A DNA stretch of 64,000 nucleotides from Labrenzia sp. PHM005 (GCF_006517275.1 NZ_CP041191.1:4955001-5019000), one strand, 5' to 3'. Positions 28,201 through 36,052 are shown, numbered from the stretch's first letter. Notes: generated from the letters alone by a model not told the origin. Made by a program: numbers and translations.

Positions 28201-29146
28201 CTGCATCTGCCCGGTTGAGCCCGGCAACGCTCCAGGTGGCGCCCTCCGTGACCGTGCCGTTGGCTTCCACCTTAGGGCGGACGGTGCACTGGCCCGCACG
28301 CAAATCATCGCCGAACCAGGAGACAACCAGAGCCACCCGTTTCAAGTTCGGACAGAGCGCTTGCAGCTCATCTATGCTTTCACGCCAGTCAGATTCTGCA
28401 GCCACCACATGGCGGTTGATCGAGCGCTGCTCTCCGGGCCCTAGAACTTCAGAGACGACGGTCGGCGAATAGGCAAACTCTCCTGCGCCCGGAATGATGG
28501 TTATCGCCCGAACCTGCGTTTCCAGCGGCTCCACGGGCCGGATCACCTCAAAACTCAGTTGCGGCAGGCGGTTGCCAAATTGCTCCAGCGCCAGCCGCTC
28601 AAACACCACATAGGCAGTCCCCCGATAGGCTGGAGCGGCCGTTTGATGCGCCGAGATCAGCGGATCGGGCATTTGATCCTCCGATCCATTGTAAACCCGC
28701 ATCACAATCTGCCGGGTGTCGAGCACTTTTCCATCGGCCCAGATGCGGCCAATACGGGCGATCTTTCCGGAGCACAGGCCGACAGCGAAATTGGCAAAGT
28801 AGCTGTAGGTGGTGACCGTGGACGTTCTACGGTTGCCGCCGGCCTTGCCGCCCTGTTCTTCCGTCGTGATGACTTCCTCAAAACTGGTCGCCCAGATCAG
28901 CTGACCCGCCAACCGGACCCGGCCATAGACTCTCGGCAAGGACGCGCCTTCACTCGACGACTGAACAGAGAAATCAGCCAGCCGCGCGCCTTCAACATTT
29001 CTGGATGCCCCGCCGCCAAACAAGGATTGGTCAATGAGATTGCCGGCAAGCGACCCTGCGGCCTTACCGATGACACCGCCAATGCCGCCTAAACCAAGGA
29101 CACCGCCGACGGCCTTTCCGGCCGCGGCAAGCACGAGTGTTGCCAT
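25259..29146 (-). CDS. GTA g15: TIM-barrel host-specificity (tail tip/megatron) protein
   Basis: This 1295-residue protein has the domain order of RcGTA g15: a short hydrophobic N-terminus (VLAAAGKAVGGVLGLGGIGG), a tail-tip region, a glycoside-hydrolase TIM-barrel-like domain (roughly 220-720, with EVLLYPFIMMDVP, YAADWSEYG, IDNYLPLTD and IRMTELGFPAVD), and C-terminal fibronectin-like and beta domains involved in receptor contact. It forms the tail hub/spike and helps penetrate the recipient envelope. Its ATG shares one base with the stop of g14. Size and order match the family closely. Confidence 0.95.
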   Translation of the reverse strand: MATLVLAAAGKAVGGVLGLGGIGGVIGKAAGSLAGNLIDQSLFGGGASRNVEGARLADFSVQSSSEGASLPRVYGRVRLAGQLIWATSFEEVITTEEQGGKAGGNRRTSTVTTYSYFANFAVGLCSGKIARIGRIWADGKVLDTRQIVMRVYNGSEDQMPDPLISAHQTAAPAYRGTAYVVFERLALEQFGNRLPQLSFEVIRPVEPLETQVRAITIIPGAGEFAYSPTVVSEVLGPGEQRSINRHVVAAESDWRESIDELQALCPNLKRVALVVSWFGDDLRAGQCTVRPKVEANGTVTEGATWSVAGLNRADADEVSRIDGRPAYGGTPSDDTVIAAIQDLKSRGLEVLLYPFIMMDVPAGNGLPDPHGGAEQAPYPWRGRIVTSGTVGADVASFVGTATAAHFSVSGGSISYTGPAEWSFRRHILHCAALSKAAGGVESILVGSELRGLTRSHAGGGSYPFADALRALAADVRALVGSDTKISYAADWSEYGAHQVSGTELRFPLDTVWSSPDVDFIGIDNYLPLTDVRDGGDPDGGVNPYDLKDSRAGVQGGEYYDWYYASEADRTSGHRTAITDGAHNKPWVYRTKDLWGFWQNLHYERVGGTEVASPTAWVPQSKPIRMTELGFPAVDRGANQPNVFVDPKSSESAVPHFSRGFRDDVSQRRALEASLSWWSDSHPEVAAGDNPVSAVYGGPMVDPDGIYLWTWDARPFPAFPMFSDVWADGGNWRLGHWLSGRLGGISIQGLCKAVLADYGISDADVKVTGLGGSLDGYLLSGPVSARDVLEPVLTAFSGLASDRRTHVELSSIPPEAVVSLNAADLAEPGEEEPLLSRTRAQANELSAEIRLGADDPVSDFRRRIAASRRLEGGSQQVETQTLPASSMTEPLHIAADRRLYRIWSERERVTFAVGPDRIGLEPGDVVAINGTPTTTFDPPLMVRVTAIEDAGLRRIEAVRVAADLSPAANASDKPGTVFQNSDLSPAHAVFLDLPKLIESDPDDAVRLAARAKPWPGVLSVMRSASGSGFAPVMTLDAPAVMGKLTAPLSAGPLWVFDRANTMTVELYEGQLQSRSETDVLAGANALAVRCQNGGWEVLQFQTAELTGTNTYRLSTLLRAQRGTEPEMLSGAASGADVVFLSEDRVPLVPLSAEQSGLGLNYRLVPQGRALDDPAVVALLHTSTQRAAKPLAPVHLKARRTVGGVLVSWIRQTREGGVSWEQSEVPLGEDLEAYEVDILSPGDAVLRTVTSGTSEVLYSSADELLDFGSPVTSLNVAVAQLSRRVGRGFERKATCHV

Positions 29147-29637
29147 TAGATGCCCTCCTTTGGGAAAGAAAACACTGCCGCGATGCGCCTGTGCCAGGCC
29201 GGCACCAGCGGGCTTTCGAGGACGCCGACGCGCTCATAGGCGTGGATGAGCATTGGGCTTTCGGTGAGCGGGCCACTCAAAATGCCAACATGTTTTGCCG
29301 GAACGCCATCGCGCCAGCGGAACACCAGGACATCTCCGGGCTGAGCAACTTCAAGCGTGATTTCCTGCAGCCAGGTCCGCCCGGCTTCTATCAGCGTCTC
29401 CGCGCCACCGGTTTCCGCCCAATCCGCCGTATAGCTCGGGATATCCTGCGGTTCGAGACCGTAAAGCGCCCGCCAAATGCCGCGCAGCAATCCGAGGCAA
29501 TCGCAGCCTCCTCCTTTGCAGCTTGCTTGGTGCCGGTATGGGGACCCAATCCAGGTCCGGGCCTCAGTCAGAACTGCAGCACGAACGGTCTCCACAGCAA
29601 CGCTGCTTGGTCTAGGGAACAAGGGCACTGCCATCAT
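29146..29637 (-). CDS. GTA g14: NlpC/P60 cell-wall peptidase
   Basis: From the tandem ATGATG at 29637 (GGGGAAA site) the protein is 163 residues. It contains the NlpC/P60 nucleophile region GGGCDCLGLLRG (Cys47), the His in VPAKHVGIL and an upstream TWIGSPYRHQ segment. It cleaves peptidoglycan peptides near the tail tip to let DNA pass. It overlaps g13 by 26 bases and is coupled to g15. A start further upstream exists in frame but would put unrelated sequence before the domain. Confidence 0.93.
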   Translation of the reverse strand: MMAVPLFPRPSSVAVETVRAAVLTEARTWIGSPYRHQASCKGGGCDCLGLLRGIWRALYGLEPQDIPSYTADWAETGGAETLIEAGRTWLQEITLEVAQPGDVLVFRWRDGVPAKHVGILSGPLTESPMLIHAYERVGVLESPLVPAWHRRIAAVFSFPKEGI

Positions 29638-30502
29638 TTTCCCCTGTGTTGCTGCCCGGATAAGACAAGGCAAAGTCACTGCCCGGCATGTGCGGAAAAC
29701 CTTGGTAATTCAGATGATTGGCAAACTTGGCTCGACACGTTTCCAAGTCTTTCGCGCAGCCGGCCCGGACTTGAACCTGTGTGCCGGGTTCCAAAGACGT
29801 TGGTGCTGGCTGAAACAGGGACAGCACCGATGCACCATCTTCCTGCCGGTGATTGGCAACTTCCGAGGCAAACCCTGCCAATGGTCCACTTAGAACCGCG
29901 ATGCGGCCCCGGCTGAACCAGCCCTCTGAAAAACTTTCCAAGCCGCTGACGCGAAACCATTCGCGGGCAGCTGTCAGCACGGTTCCTGTGCCCTGATAGG
30001 CGGCAGTCTCCAAATTGACTTTACAGCGGCTGTCGCCAAGATCTGCATCGCAGCCCCGGGCAAACACCCGACCCTGCCGGGCTTCCAAAAGATGAGAAAG
30101 TCCGCGCAGTTCTGAGCGGAACACATGCCCTGCCCGGCTGACTTCGCCGATCCGGGCGCGCCGCAACAAGAGATGGTCTGCGGGAAATTGCCAGTTGACC
30201 AGATAAACTTGAACTTCGGCGTTGTCCCAAAGCCCAGCCTCCAGATCAATCTCTGAAAGGGACGAGCTCGCCAATGTGCCAGAAACGTCACCGCCACCGG
30301 TTGCCAGATCCGGGCCATCGGTGATCGCCGATGCGGTCAAACCGTTTTGTGGTTCACATATAACGCCTGAGACTGTGAGCGGCCGGTCGTGATCGGTAAA
30401 GCCGAGTTTGACGGTATCCTGACGCACTATGATCCAGCAGGAGGCAAGCGTGGTAATCCGGCCAGCGACATGCGCAGCCAGGCTTTCAGGTAGAACTTTC
30501 AT
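29612..30502 (-). CDS. GTA g13: DUF2163 tail distal-hub protein
   Basis: The 296-residue product has the DUF2163 opening (LPESLAAHVAGRITTLASCW), the LGFTDHDRPL segment, VEVYLVNW-type VQVYLVNWQFP, and the four-cysteine core CDADLGDSRCKVN with a later CAKDLETCRAKFANHLNYQG, which in RcGTA binds an iron-sulfur cluster in the tail hub. It lies 39 bases downstream of g12. All hallmark cysteines appear present. Function: part of the baseplate/hub joining tail tube to g15. Confidence 0.94.
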   Translation of the reverse strand: MKVLPESLAAHVAGRITTLASCWIIVRQDTVKLGFTDHDRPLTVSGVICEPQNGLTASAITDGPDLATGGGDVSGTLASSSLSEIDLEAGLWDNAEVQVYLVNWQFPADHLLLRRARIGEVSRAGHVFRSELRGLSHLLEARQGRVFARGCDADLGDSRCKVNLETAAYQGTGTVLTAAREWFRVSGLESFSEGWFSRGRIAVLSGPLAGFASEVANHRQEDGASVLSLFQPAPTSLEPGTQVQVRAGCAKDLETCRAKFANHLNYQGFPHMPGSDFALSYPGSNTGENDGSALVP

Positions 30503-30541
30503 GTGGGTTCTCTAGATAAAGAGCTCAGCAGACAGTCCGGC

Positions 30542-31177
30542 CTATAGCCGGATTTCGATCAACGGAATGGACGGAATATCGCCGGCTTCAAAGTGGGTCA
30601 GACTGAGGTCCAATCGGTCGGTGTCGAACCGGACCGGCACATCGAAAAGGAAACCCCCGGTCAAGACGCTGTCAGTGGCAGGCGCCAGGTTAAAGACGAT
30701 GTCACCAGTGGCTTCCTCCACCTGAAAATCGGTCCCTTCTGACTGCTCAATGCCATCAAGCGCCACCCGGACGGTTCCTGTAACCGGCAAGCGGATGTCG
30801 CGGGAATAGGCCAGAACGCCCGATCCATATGTCTTGGAGAGAGGAAACCGGACTGCAGATCCGTCGCCGGTTCCCAGCGATTGGTCGAATGCGCCGGGCG
30901 CCACAGTTCCCGGGGCCGTGCTGTGATCAAAGGGATCCCGTAAACGGAAGCCATATAAACGGCCACGCGCCTTTTCAAAAAGCGCGACGACCGCTTTCAG
31001 ATCGTCCAGCGATCTGATCCCGGTTGCCGCATCATACCGCCGCCGGCTGCCGGCCCAGCGCGCATTGCGGGTCTCATAACCGGTGGCCAGCTGGACAATT
31101 TCCGTCCGCCGCTCAGGCCCTCCCAACACGCCAAAGGCGATCGCACCGGGAAAATTCTCGTTCAAGAAGGCTTCCAT
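30542..31177 (-). CDS. GTA g12: DUF2460 distal tail protein
   Basis: A 211-residue protein with the DUF2460 pattern: AFLNENFPGAIAFGVLGGPER at the start, RRRYDAATGIRSLDDLKAVV and FEKARGRLYGFRLRDPFDH in the middle, and LSLTHFEAGDIPSIPLIEIRL at the end. It forms the distal tail ring between tube and hub. GGAGAATTCA precedes the ATG. A YdcH gene on the opposite strand separates it from the tape measure gene. Confidence 0.95.
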   Translation of the reverse strand: MEAFLNENFPGAIAFGVLGGPERRTEIVQLATGYETRNARWAGSRRRYDAATGIRSLDDLKAVVALFEKARGRLYGFRLRDPFDHSTAPGTVAPGAFDQSLGTGDGSAVRFPLSKTYGSGVLAYSRDIRLPVTGTVRVALDGIEQSEGTDFQVEEATGDIVFNLAPATDSVLTGGFLFDVPVRFDTDRLDLSLTHFEAGDIPSIPLIEIRL

Positions 31178-31275
31178 TGAATTCTCCGGCGCAAATCAGA
31201 CCGAGATTGATCTTGCTCAAGGAGTTTAAAATCGCGGGGCGGCACTTTGTGAGCCTCTAAAGGAGGCAAATAAGA

Positions 31276-31530
31276 ATGAGTCACGTTCCTCACGAACTGC
31301 ATGAAGAATTCCCGGAAGCTACGGAAGTGCTTCACACCCTGAAAACCAGCGATGCGCACTTCAGCCGCCTTGCTGACGAATACCACACGGTCAACCGCGA
31401 AGTGCACCGCATTGAAACCGACGTCGCGCCAGCTTCCGATGAAGTTCTGGAAGATCTGAAGAAGAAACGTCTTCACTTGAAGGATCAAATCGCCGCCATG
31501 ATTGCGGCTGCGGCAAACACCGCGTCCTGA
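31276..31530 (+). CDS. DUF465 / YdcH-family small coiled-coil protein
   Basis: This 84-residue protein matches DUF465: HELHEEFPEATEVLHTLKTS, DAHFSRLADEYHTVNREVHR and LKKKRLHLKDQIAAMI. It is a short helical hairpin, cytosolic, of unknown function, found across alphaproteobacteria. An ideal AAAGGAGG site precedes the ATG. It is the only plus-strand gene inside the GTA cluster, in the gap between g11 and g12, and its stop lies 22 bases from that of g11. It is not a GTA structural gene in R. capsulatus. Confidence 0.92.
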   Translation: MSHVPHELHEEFPEATEVLHTLKTSDAHFSRLADEYHTVNREVHRIETDVAPASDEVLEDLKKKRLHLKDQIAAMIAAAANTAS

Positions 31531-31552
31531 GCCCCTCCTTTTCAGGCCGGTG

Positions 31553-32086
31553 TTAGAGCCCGCGTCGTCCCCGTCCGACGGCGCGGGCCACCATCGCCGA
31601 GACCTGTGCTTCAGATCTCCGGAAGCTCTCCGCGTCCTGTGTATTCACTGTGATTTGCACAGCTGGCATGGGGGGCTGCCCGCGTCCCGCGGACCTCACC
31701 CCCAGGCGCCCATCGGCGCCGCGCGCGAGCGGCAAGATCGCTTCTGCTCCGGCTTCTCCCATGAGACCGGAAACCCCATTTCCCAGACCGAAAATCGTTG
31801 GCGCCGTGACGACCCCACCCTTGGCAAACGGCAATATGGTGTCAAAAAGGTTCCCGGCGGCTTTTTCCAACGGCTGCAACGCCGAATACAAAAGCCGGGA
31901 CGAGGCCGACAGAGCGATCTTTTTAAAAACGCTTTCAAGCGACTTTCCATCGACCAAGGCAGATCTGAGCCCGCTGACCAGGCTGCGGGAAATGTTCTGC
32001 GCGCTCCGGTCTATGTCTTCCATCTGAAGCCGGAAGTCTGCGATCTCCTGCAAGGGAATATCGAACTCTAAAGACCGGTCGGTCAT
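31553..32086 (-). CDS. GTA g11: short tail tape measure protein
   Basis: The 177-residue protein has an amphipathic N-terminal helix region (LQMEDIDRSAQNISRSLVSG), a central segment AASSRLLYSALQPLEKA-like, and the family Gly-rich motif PFAKGGVVTAPTIFGLGNG and MGEAGAEAILPLARG. It lacks the long coiled coil of phage tape measures, as in RcGTA. A GGGAGTAGG site precedes the start. It sets tail length and is extruded during DNA delivery. It is even shorter than the R. capsulatus protein, which is about 220 residues from memory. Confidence 0.93.
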   Translation of the reverse strand: MTDRSLEFDIPLQEIADFRLQMEDIDRSAQNISRSLVSGLRSALVDGKSLESVFKKIALSASSRLLYSALQPLEKAAGNLFDTILPFAKGGVVTAPTIFGLGNGVSGLMGEAGAEAILPLARGADGRLGVRSAGRGQPPMPAVQITVNTQDAESFRRSEAQVSAMVARAVGRGRRGL

Positions 32087-32089
32087 ATC

Positions 32090-32293
32090 CTACTCCCCAG
32101 CCTGTCCGGCTGTCTCGATATCATCCGGGTGCTGTTTCATCATGGTTGTCAAATCACTCCGGTCCAAAAGCGATATCCGGCCGCACAGGCCGAGCGCCAG
32201 GTCCAATTCCTTGGGCGTTGCGCTCCAGAATGCTTTGGGAGGCCACAAGAGTTTCTGAGCTGCCAGCTGAAAAAGAAGTGCCCAGGGAAACAT
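32090..32293 (-). CDS. GTA tail assembly chaperone (g10.1-like)
   Basis: A 67-residue protein with the phage_TAC/DUF2376 pattern: FPWALLFQLAAQKLLWPPKAFWSATPKEL then a leucine-rich helix, a DLTTMMKQHPDD tail and end. It overlaps the g10 stop by one base (TGATG). Such chaperones coat the tape measure before tube assembly. Position and motif agree. Confidence 0.9.
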   Translation of the reverse strand: MFPWALLFQLAAQKLLWPPKAFWSATPKELDLALGLCGRISLLDRSDLTTMMKQHPDDIETAGQAGE

Positions 32294-32640
32294 CAGCAGC
32301 CGGCGCCCTCTTCGCTCTCATCTGACACGTCCTGATCGCCGAAGGTCGCACGCAGCAAATCCGCAGCAATTGCGGCAAATCCGGCCGCTCCACCCGCCGT
32401 TTGCATCATGGCGACCTGATCATCAGAGACATCATTGCCCGCGCCCCGCAACCCCGCCCCCAAAAGGGTGATGATGTCCTTCGCCGACAAGGTTTCAGCG
32501 GAAAACCGGGAGAGCAGGTCAGTGAGGCTCTTACAGGAAAACGCCTCTTCCAATTCCGCCAATGCGCCCAATGTCAGCACCAGGGTCCATTTGCGGCCAT
32601 CCAATGCGGCCGAAATCTCCCCCCTCAACCGGTTCACCAT
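32293..32640 (-). CDS. GTA g10 family tail protein
   Basis: The ATG at 32640 follows GGAGGACTAGCA and gives 115 residues. The sequence NRLRGEISAALDGRKWTLVL, GALAELEEAFSCKSLTDLL and KDIITLLGAGLRGAG is the GTA-gp10 family pattern. It is helical and ends in an acidic tail. By analogy with lambda G/GT it is the first of two tail-assembly chaperones, followed by the g10.1-like gene with a one-base overlap and no visible slippery site. Confidence 0.9.
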   Translation of the reverse strand: MVNRLRGEISAALDGRKWTLVLTLGALAELEEAFSCKSLTDLLSRFSAETLSAKDIITLLGAGLRGAGNDVSDDQVAMMQTAGGAAGFAAIAADLLRATFGDQDVSDESEEGAGC

Positions 32641-32666
32641 TGCTAGTCCTCCCACAATGCTATCGT

Positions 32667-33080
32667 TCACTCGGCCGTGAAGCTCAGCTCCCCGGCCGAC
32701 GACAGGGCGATCTCAAAAGTCACCTCGCTGTCGTGGCGCCCGGCATATTCCAAGGCTGTGATCTGAAACAGGCCTTCCAGGGTCCCGAAATCGGGAATGA
32801 CCACCTGCCAGGGGCGAATGGCGCCGTCGAAGAACAATTGGCGCACGGCGGCATCGCTGGCGCCATCGCGGAAGAGACCGGATCCGGACAGGCTTGCTGC
32901 CCGGGTTCCGGCACCTTCCAGCAATTCCCGCCAACGCCCAGCGCTTTCGGACGTAGTGATGTCGACGCTAGTGGCGTTGAGGGCAATCTGGCGCGCCCGC
33001 AAACCTGCAACTGTGACAAAGGACCCATTCGGTTCCTGATCCAATTTCAACAATAGATCGCGTCCGCGCTGTGCACCCAT
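32667..33080 (-). CDS. GTA g9: major tail tube protein (TP901-1 family)
   Basis: This 137-residue protein begins AQRGRDLLLKLDQEPNGSFV and contains TVAGLRARQIALNATSVDIT, WRELLEGAGTRAASLSGSG and LEYAGRHDSEVTFEIALSSAG, the signature of phage major tail proteins of the TP901-1 type found in GTAs. It polymerises into the tail tube. AGGAGGCAGCCGAA precedes the ATG. A 192-base gap with a palindrome lies between it and g8. Confidence 0.95.
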   Translation of the reverse strand: MGAQRGRDLLLKLDQEPNGSFVTVAGLRARQIALNATSVDITTSESAGRWRELLEGAGTRAASLSGSGLFRDGASDAAVRQLFFDGAIRPWQVVIPDFGTLEGLFQITALEYAGRHDSEVTFEIALSSAGELSFTAE

Positions 33081-33186
33081 TTCGGCTGCCTCCTATTATT
33101 TCAAATTCAGGTTCCAGCTTGCCGTCCCCTGCGCTCCGCGGCTCTCAAATTGCCGGTGCCGGGCTTTGCGAACTTTGCCAGGCAGC

Positions 33187-33203
33187 CCCGGCCTCTAGCC
33201 GGG
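33187..33203. repeat. Palindrome in the g8-g9 gap
   Basis: CCCGGC/GCCGGG with a CTCTA loop sits in the 192-base gap between g8 and g9, flanked by GC-rich sequence of the same style as the elements near 23.4 kb and 40.15 kb. There is no T-run, so it is more likely a dispersed repeat than a terminator. Confidence 0.45.
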
Positions 33204-33272
33204 ATCTGCATCCCAAAGGCCCTCATTCGAGCACCCAGGCAGGAACGACGACCGCCAGGAAGCCAGCACAAA

Positions 33273-33689
33273 TCAGGTCAGCGGTTCGGTGACCGCGCGC
33301 AGGGAACTGGTCGCTCTATAGCCACGGCCATCGCGCAGCCGGCGACTTGAAATCGTGGTCATGGTTAGGTTGACCAGTCGATGACCGGCGAGCGCGATTG
33401 GCCCGTTCATCAGAACCTCTGCGGCACGGCCCGCGGCTGACGCGGCCTCATCTCGGCTGCGCTCACGGGAAAAAACGCTCAAGCTTAGAGCATGCACAGC
33501 CCCTTCGCCGATTTCGGCCAGCAGCGGACGGGTCTCCAGTGCTTCTAAAACCAAATAAGGAAAGGCTTCCGCCCGTGGCGGGGTTTCAAAAATCCGGTCA
33601 CTGCCCAAAAGGTTTTGAAGCACTCCGTCGGCTGCCAAAAGGCTGAAGAACCCAGCCCGGACCGCCGTTTGTACATCGGCAAGGCTCAT
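33273..33689 (-). CDS. GTA g8: DUF3168 tail terminator/completion protein
   Basis: 138 residues with the DUF3168 outline: LADVQTAVRAGFFSLLAADG, RIFETPPRAEAFPYLVLEAL, ALSLSVFSRERSRDEAASAA and the closing GYRATSSLRAVTEPLT. The ATG at 33689 overlaps g7's stop as ATGA. In GTAs and siphophages this family caps the tail tube at the head junction. Confidence 0.93.
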   Translation of the reverse strand: MSLADVQTAVRAGFFSLLAADGVLQNLLGSDRIFETPPRAEAFPYLVLEALETRPLLAEIGEGAVHALSLSVFSRERSRDEAASAAGRAAEVLMNGPIALAGHRLVNLTMTTISSRRLRDGRGYRATSSLRAVTEPLT

Positions 33690-34006
33690 GTGCTCTCCTC
33701 CTCGGCATCACACACAAGCCCGCGGACGCGGCCATCTGGGTCAGCAACGGAAAGCACGCGGAACACCCGAACGCCGGACACGATCCGCCAGCCACCGGTC
33801 AGGCTGGAAAAGGGCCGCAGCCGGATTTCCCAAAGTTTCCGAGACAATAGGCGCTCACCGTCAAACCGCTCGGCCTGACTTTTGAGCCGAAGAGCTGCAA
33901 AGCCAGTCCCGGCGGTCTCAAACGTGAGCGTGACTTCGCCGGACGTCGCGCGCACCTCCACGGGCCTTTGCAAGACGATGGGCAGCCGGTAATCGCCCGC
34001 CCTCAT
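33686..34006 (-). CDS. GTA g7: head-tail adaptor (head closure) protein
   Basis: From the ATG at 34006, which overlaps the g6 stop as ATGA, this gives 106 residues: RAGDYRLPIVLQRPVEVRAT, GFAALRLKSQAERFDGERLL and WRIVSGVRVFRVLSVADPDG. This is the SPP1 gp16/HK97 gp10-like head-closure fold found as g7 in RcGTA. It seals the portal-connector channel and docks the tail. A longer in-frame reading overlaps g6 and is unlikely. Confidence 0.92.
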   Translation of the reverse strand: MRAGDYRLPIVLQRPVEVRATSGEVTLTFETAGTGFAALRLKSQAERFDGERLLSRKLWEIRLRPFSSLTGGWRIVSGVRVFRVLSVADPDGRVRGLVCDAEEEST

Positions 34007-34572
34007 AGGAGCGGCACCCGGGCTGTCGACAAAAGCCGGTCGAGCCCTTGAGGCAAGCTGGCAACCGCCAGATCGCTTCCCGCTTCCCGGTGTTCGAACC
34101 AATGTCCGGCAAGCAGGCGAACGGCCTGACGGAATTCTTCCGGGATATCTGTGGCGGTGGCGCCATATCCCGCCGTAAAGTCGATTTCTGCGGCCATCAA
34201 CTGGTTCGCCGGCAGTCCGGCACCGAGCTTAACCTTCACCCGTTCCGGCTGTGCGGACCGGTCGAGTTGCCAATCGTCCGTTGCCAGCTGGGTCGCATTG
34301 CCGTCCGTGTCGTAGACCGTAATTTGGTCAACCGACAGCACCGGGGACACCGGCAGGCGGACAATCCGGCCGACCGGCCAGCCATCCAGGTAGAGCCGCC
34401 ACGTTTGCGAGATCAGTGCACGGCGGGTGGATTGCTCAATGTGGCTGCGCGCCGCTTTCAAGAACCCGGCAAGACTGCTGTCTTCGTCCGAGCCGTTCAG
34501 CCGCAAATGGGCGCGCATTTCTTCCACGGTCACCGGCTCGGTGGCCGGGTCCGTCAAACGGATCGATGTCAT
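34003..34572 (-). CDS. GTA g6: head-tail connector (gp6-like adaptor)
   Basis: The ATG at 34572 (GGGAG site) gives 189 residues: TDPATEPVTVEEMRAHLRLN, FLKAARSHIEQSTRRALISQ, WRLYLDGWPVG and IPEEFRQAVRLLAGHWFEHR. This is the HK97 gp6/DUF of the head-tail connector that binds below the portal. It starts directly after a transcription terminator downstream of the capsid gene, so readthrough or a separate promoter must serve it. Confidence 0.93.
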   Translation of the reverse strand: MTSIRLTDPATEPVTVEEMRAHLRLNGSDEDSSLAGFLKAARSHIEQSTRRALISQTWRLYLDGWPVGRIVRLPVSPVLSVDQITVYDTDGNATQLATDDWQLDRSAQPERVKVKLGAGLPANQLMAAEIDFTAGYGATATDIPEEFRQAVRLLAGHWFEHREAGSDLAVASLPQGLDRLLSTARVPLL

Positions 34573-34583
34573 GGGAGGCTCCC

Positions 34584-34624
34584 AAAAAAGAAGGCGCCGC
34601 ATACTCAAGATTGAGCGCGGCGCC
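34584..34624 (-). terminator. Intrinsic terminator between capsid (g5) and g6
   Basis: On the minus strand GGCGCCGC (34624-34617) pairs with GCGGCGCC (34600-34593), an 8-bp GC-only stem with a 16-base loop, followed by TTCTTTTTT (34592-34584). It lies in the 148-base gap after the capsid gene and 12 bases before the g6 start. It should partly stop transcription and raise capsid over tail expression. Confidence 0.75.
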
Positions 34625-34720
34625 AGTCTGGGGAGGAACGACCCTCATCGTTCATAAGAACATGTGGGTCTGCGAGTTAAGACTTACAAGGCACCATTTT
34701 GTGAGCCCAGCGTGAGACAA

Positions 34721-36052
34721 TCATGCAGAGAACATCAACAATTTGATCGCATCGAAGTCCTGAACACCACCGCCGACACGCTTGGTGGTGTAGAATAAGA
34801 CGTAGGGTTTGGCCGAATAAGGATCCCGCAAAAGGCGCACGCCCATGCGGTCAACCACCAGATATCCGCGCCGGAAATCACCAAAGGCAATGGCCGGGGC
34901 ATCCGCCGCTATGTCCGGCATGTCTTCAGCTTCGGTAATCGGGAAATTGAGCAAGGTTGCTGCGCCCTCAGTCCCGGCTGGTGGCTGCCAGAGATAATTG
35001 CCGTCACCATCTTTGAGTTTACGGATTTCGCTCTGAGTCTTGCGGTTCATGACAAACCGGCCGTTTTGCCGGTAGCCGCTTTTGGCCGAATAAATCAGGT
35101 CAATCAGCGTGTCTGCCGGGTTGGAGGCAGGAAAGGCCCCCGCTGCGCCCGTCGACACCGTTCCAAGGGATCCCCATGCCCAGCTTGCCTCGGCTACACG
35201 CGGCACCTGCAAAAATCCGACCGGCTTGTTGGTGCCATCCCCGTTGATGAAAGCCGAGCCCTCCTGTTCGGCAAAGGCGGTTTCCACTTCCTCGGCAATC
35301 CACTGGTCCATATCGACTGCCGCATCATCCAGCAGCGAAGATGTCGCGGCCGGCATGGCGTAAAGCTCCATCGCCGGGAAAGTCAGTTCAGCCAATTGCG
35401 GGCTGGTGGTCTGAGGCCGGGCATCGGTTTCCCCAACCCAGCCGGATTGCGGACCGGAGACGGCAAAGGGTTTTTTATAAGTCGATGACGACACTTGGCG
35501 GTTTCCGGCAATCGCCCGGATCGGCGAAACCTGGGACAAGCGCCGCATGATCCCAGCTTCGGTTTCTTCTGGAACCAAATACCCACCGTCCGGGTCAGAT
35601 CCGGCCGACAGGGCTTTTGTTTCCAAGGGGCGCAGGATCTGCTCCTGTCCGGAGCGGACGTAGGCTTCAAATGCAGCTTTATGCTCCAATGCCGCAGAGG
35701 TGAGCTGACGCGGCTCACGGGCTCTGATCTGCGGACGTCGGCTTTTTAATGTGAGATCATCAAGCCGCCGCTGGGTGGCATCAAGTGCCGCATCCAGCCG
35801 GTTAAGCTTTTCCAGCGAGATCACATCCGCGCTGCCCCGGCTTTCGATGTCGGCAAGCCGCGCGTCATTCACCGCGCGGTAGCTCTCGAACGTGCGGAAG
35901 AATTCATCAAACGTGCGCGCAACCTCGCCGCCGTCAACACCATCCGGCATCGCGGGTGGTATCGGTGTTGCCGGTGGCAGGCTACCTGGCACATCCGCCT
36001 TGATTTCAAAGGACTGCGCTTGTGCTTTCAACTCAGCAGGTCCGGACATCAT
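34721..36052 (-). CDS. GTA g5: HK97-family major capsid protein
   Basis: The tandem ATGATG at 36052 overlaps the prohead protease stop as ATGA, with GGAG upstream; the product is 443 residues. The N-terminal 110 or so are a coiled-coil scaffolding (delta) region, rich in Glu/Arg (ARLADIESRGSADVISLEKL), cleaved by the protease. The HK97 fold follows: EYLVPEE-like DPDGGYLVPEETEAGIMRRL, then AEEVETAFAEQEGSAFINGD and the C-terminal FGDFRRGYLVVDRMGVRLLR. It builds the small GTA head. Confidence 0.96.
   Translation of the reverse strand: MMSGPAELKAQAQSFEIKADVPGSLPPATPIPPAMPDGVDGGEVARTFDEFFRTFESYRAVNDARLADIESRGSADVISLEKLNRLDAALDATQRRLDDLTLKSRRPQIRAREPRQLTSAALEHKAAFEAYVRSGQEQILRPLETKALSAGSDPDGGYLVPEETEAGIMRRLSQVSPIRAIAGNRQVSSSTYKKPFAVSGPQSGWVGETDARPQTTSPQLAELTFPAMELYAMPAATSSLLDDAAVDMDQWIAEEVETAFAEQEGSAFINGDGTNKPVGFLQVPRVAEASWAWGSLGTVSTGAAGAFPASNPADTLIDLIYSAKSGYRQNGRFVMNRKTQSEIRKLKDGDGNYLWQPPAGTEGAATLLNFPITEAEDMPDIAADAPAIAFGDFRRGYLVVDRMGVRLLRDPYSAKPYVLFYTTKRVGGGVQDFDAIKLLMFSA

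Noticed and set aside
32293..32640. Programmed frameshift in g10/g10.1 like lambda G/GT
   Set aside because: The two genes meet with a clean TGATG junction and no slippery heptamer was seen at the end of g10.
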